Below are positions 10,461 to 13,400 of a stretch of DNA of 15,886 nucleotides, in pieces. The notes under the pieces are model-generated. The model worked only from the letters and a program-made list of their open reading frames with translations, had not been told where the DNA came from and ran no database searches. The position numbers were made by a program, and so were the translations under genes. Origin of the DNA: Temnopleurus reevesii (lineage: Eukaryota; Echinodermata; Echinoidea; Temnopleuroida; Temnopleuridae); the NCBI GenBank assembly GCA_036244855.1, contig BQKZ01004868.1, positions 29,594-45,479 of the forward strand. Direction: 5' to 3'. The stretch's first letter is position 1. Every line of letters begins with the position of its first letter.

Positions 10461-13400
10461 TTATTATTATTATCATTTTCATTATCATTATCTTCATCAT
10501 TATCATTATCATAATCATTATAATTATCATTATAATAATAATAATAATAATAATAATTAATACTATAATTGTGATTATTATCATACCTGGTCATTCCCTG
10601 TTCGAGACATCTCTGCGCCGTTATAGTGATATCAAAACTGACGGTGTCCCCGAGGCTAAGACCCGAACACTCGGCAGAATCTTGGAACGTCTCGGTCTTG
10701 CAACGAGCAACATACTTCAGTGTGACGTCATCAGGAGCAGTCGACGTGAGACGCACTTGTGATGTAATGCGCTAGTATTTTGAGGAGAAAAAAAATTGAA
10801 ATTGATTTTCATTTTATTTTCATTTCCAACAGAAAGAAAATGCTACGATAGAGGATTGAGGTCGTTAATACTCTTTGGGGGTAACGCATTAATGTTAAGA
10901 AAATCTTTACGTGCGACTTTAAGAAGGACTGGTATTAATTTTTGTGATTGATGTCTGACAATCATACAAACATTCAGCAAAAGAAATTATACCAGTTACG
11001 TTAAAGGTCTTTCTTAACTTGGTGAAACACAACCGCCGGTATAAATCTATGAATAAGAAAATCAAAATAACAATGAATTATGATTGGCGATCAAAGCTTT
11101 GAAAAAGAGAAGAAGGTGAACACTAGCGAAACTTACATCATAATTTCTCCGGATAAGCTCGACAACGTTGCTAGAATCTCCGGCCAGTTCTCCCACCGTC
11201 GCTCCCTCTATGTAGTTCTCCAAACTCTGCAAAACAATCAGATCAGCGCAACTTAATTTCAACCCCAGTCGTCTCGTAGTACTAATAAATTTGATTGGGA
11301 TCCGGCATATATAATTTAACCTCCTTCCCAAATTTGAAAGACACTCACTCTTAAAACGTTATGCTGGCCTCTATTTTTTCATTTCTTTTGTCATATTACC
11401 ATTATCATTTATGACTGTATATATTTGAATTTTCAAAAGAACTGAAAAATAAAACGATTTGAATTGATTTGATATGAAACATTTACCCATCACCGGGTGA
11501 CATAGTGTATAAAAACCCTTGAAATTAATCTTTGAATTTAACAAAATTTGTAAACAAACCATAAGATGGACATATTTTGACTATTATTTGTGTGGAAAGT
11601 ATTTTGCCCAAATGTAGGTTAAAATCTTGCATTTCTTTTAAAAGCGCTCAGAAAAAGAGGGTTCTTCATTTTCCTAGTATAAGGGAGCCTTCCAAGGTTT
11701 CTTAAAATGTTGCCTTTCACAGTCACTCGCTTTAAACAGCAAATTCCAGTTCATAAAATCATACTTACACTGTAAAGGTTTGTTTGGTCGCGTGTAACAG
11801 CAAAAATTGGAATGATATTGTTTTCTCGAAGCTTGGCACTCAAATGACCGATGGATGGGTAATCCTACATAATAAAGATAAAAGGCAAACGGAACAAAAA
11901 TATCATTAATACTTTAAACGGTGTCAAAAGGTAAAGAAACTAGCGTAAATAATTTCGTCTTCGGTACAAGACGTTCCTTGTGAATCAGCAGATATTTATG
12001 ACTAGCAACTTGCTACATTTTGAAGAAATGAATGACCCTATAAAAGCACAGACGACATAAATTGAATCAGTTGATATCAAAGAAAATCTAACATTTATAC
12101 GAAACTGGCACTAACTACGTTTGGATCCAAAGACGGTCATTAATCCAGAGACGGTCATTAATCCAGAGACGGTCATATGAAAACTAATATATATAAAATA
12201 TATCTACTGACTTTGATTGGCCCGTGCCAATCAGGAGTGCACCAATAAAAATGCGTGTTTAAGCTCCTTATTGATTACATGTAGCATGGCAATTCAACCA
12301 ATCGTCCACACACACAATAAAACAAACTTGTTGATGGATTGATAAAGAAGTGAATATGAGCCACACACTTCGTGGGTGTTGCTAGAAATTGCGATCAATT
12401 GCAAATCTCCTGTAAATATGTTACAGATGGCTTTGCATATTTTCTCTCGTGCATGATCTGCGTCTTGAAGCAGTGATTTTAATTGGCGCGTGGCGATCAA
12501 ATGCACAACTTGTAATTGATCGCAAGTTTCTAGCAACGTCCCTTAAAAATTAAGGAGCAAAATTGAACCCTTCAGTGGGTAAAGTCTCGAAGTTACCTGT
12601 TCAGTGCTAGCTGTGTACATGTTGGTAATAGGATTCAATCGATCGCAGGTTTCTACCAACATCCCCTCAGAAATTAAGGTGCAAAATTGAACCCTTCAGT
12701 GGGTAAAGTCTCAAAGTTACCTGTTCAGTGCTAGCTGTGTACATGTTTGTAGTGGGATTCATGTGACAAAGTCCATCATTGGGCTCCACGATACCTCCAA
12801 GCTAAGAAAAGAAAAAAAAATGGATTAAAATTAATTTTATTTGATTTGGTTGAATTTCATCAGACAACAACATTAAAACCAAAGCTGGAGAATCTGAGAG
12901 AGAGAAATTTGTCTTTACGGTGTGTTTCATTCAAATTTGAATATTTACGCCAGGAGAAGAAAGAGAGAAGGAGGCGACCGGCCGGGATCGAACCCACAAC
13001 CAACACAGGTCAATTTATGACTGTCCCAAACAGTCTGATTACAGGCGCCCGCCACGACGCCTCAGTCTGAATACAGATGAATTGCGGTTGATAATTTTTC
13101 ATCCCCTACGTTAGTTGTCATTGATCTCTGCTCCCTTAGGTATAACTGAATTAAGAACTTTTCTACCCAAACAATTAAAATCTATTAAAGCCGGTCTTTG
13201 TAGGGTTTAAAAACTGGGAACTGCACTTTCATTTTGCTTATAAATTGTTGTGATTTCTAACTTTTCCCGAAAAATATACGCCATTTTCCGCACTACACCT
13301 TTTTTTACGTTTATTCACAGAAAAAAAGGAAATGACATTTCCTTTGGGTCTATCTAGCTTGAATTATCTTTCTTGTCCTTCTCCTTCTTACAGTAAATAC

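Noticed and set aside
10322..10756. 144-residue minus-strand open frame as one protein
   Set aside because: Its first part is genuine exon G, but it reads through the GTATGA donor into a microsatellite (poly-Lys/Asn/Asp).
12294..12536. 80-residue minus-strand open frame
   Set aside because: Lies almost entirely in the MITE at 12374-12542, with no family resemblance.
12971..13063. Functional tRNA gene
   Set aside because: Acceptor ends pair and a B-box-like segment is present, but the D arm is too short, the T stem has a mismatch and the variable region is irregular; better as a SINE head or pseudogene.
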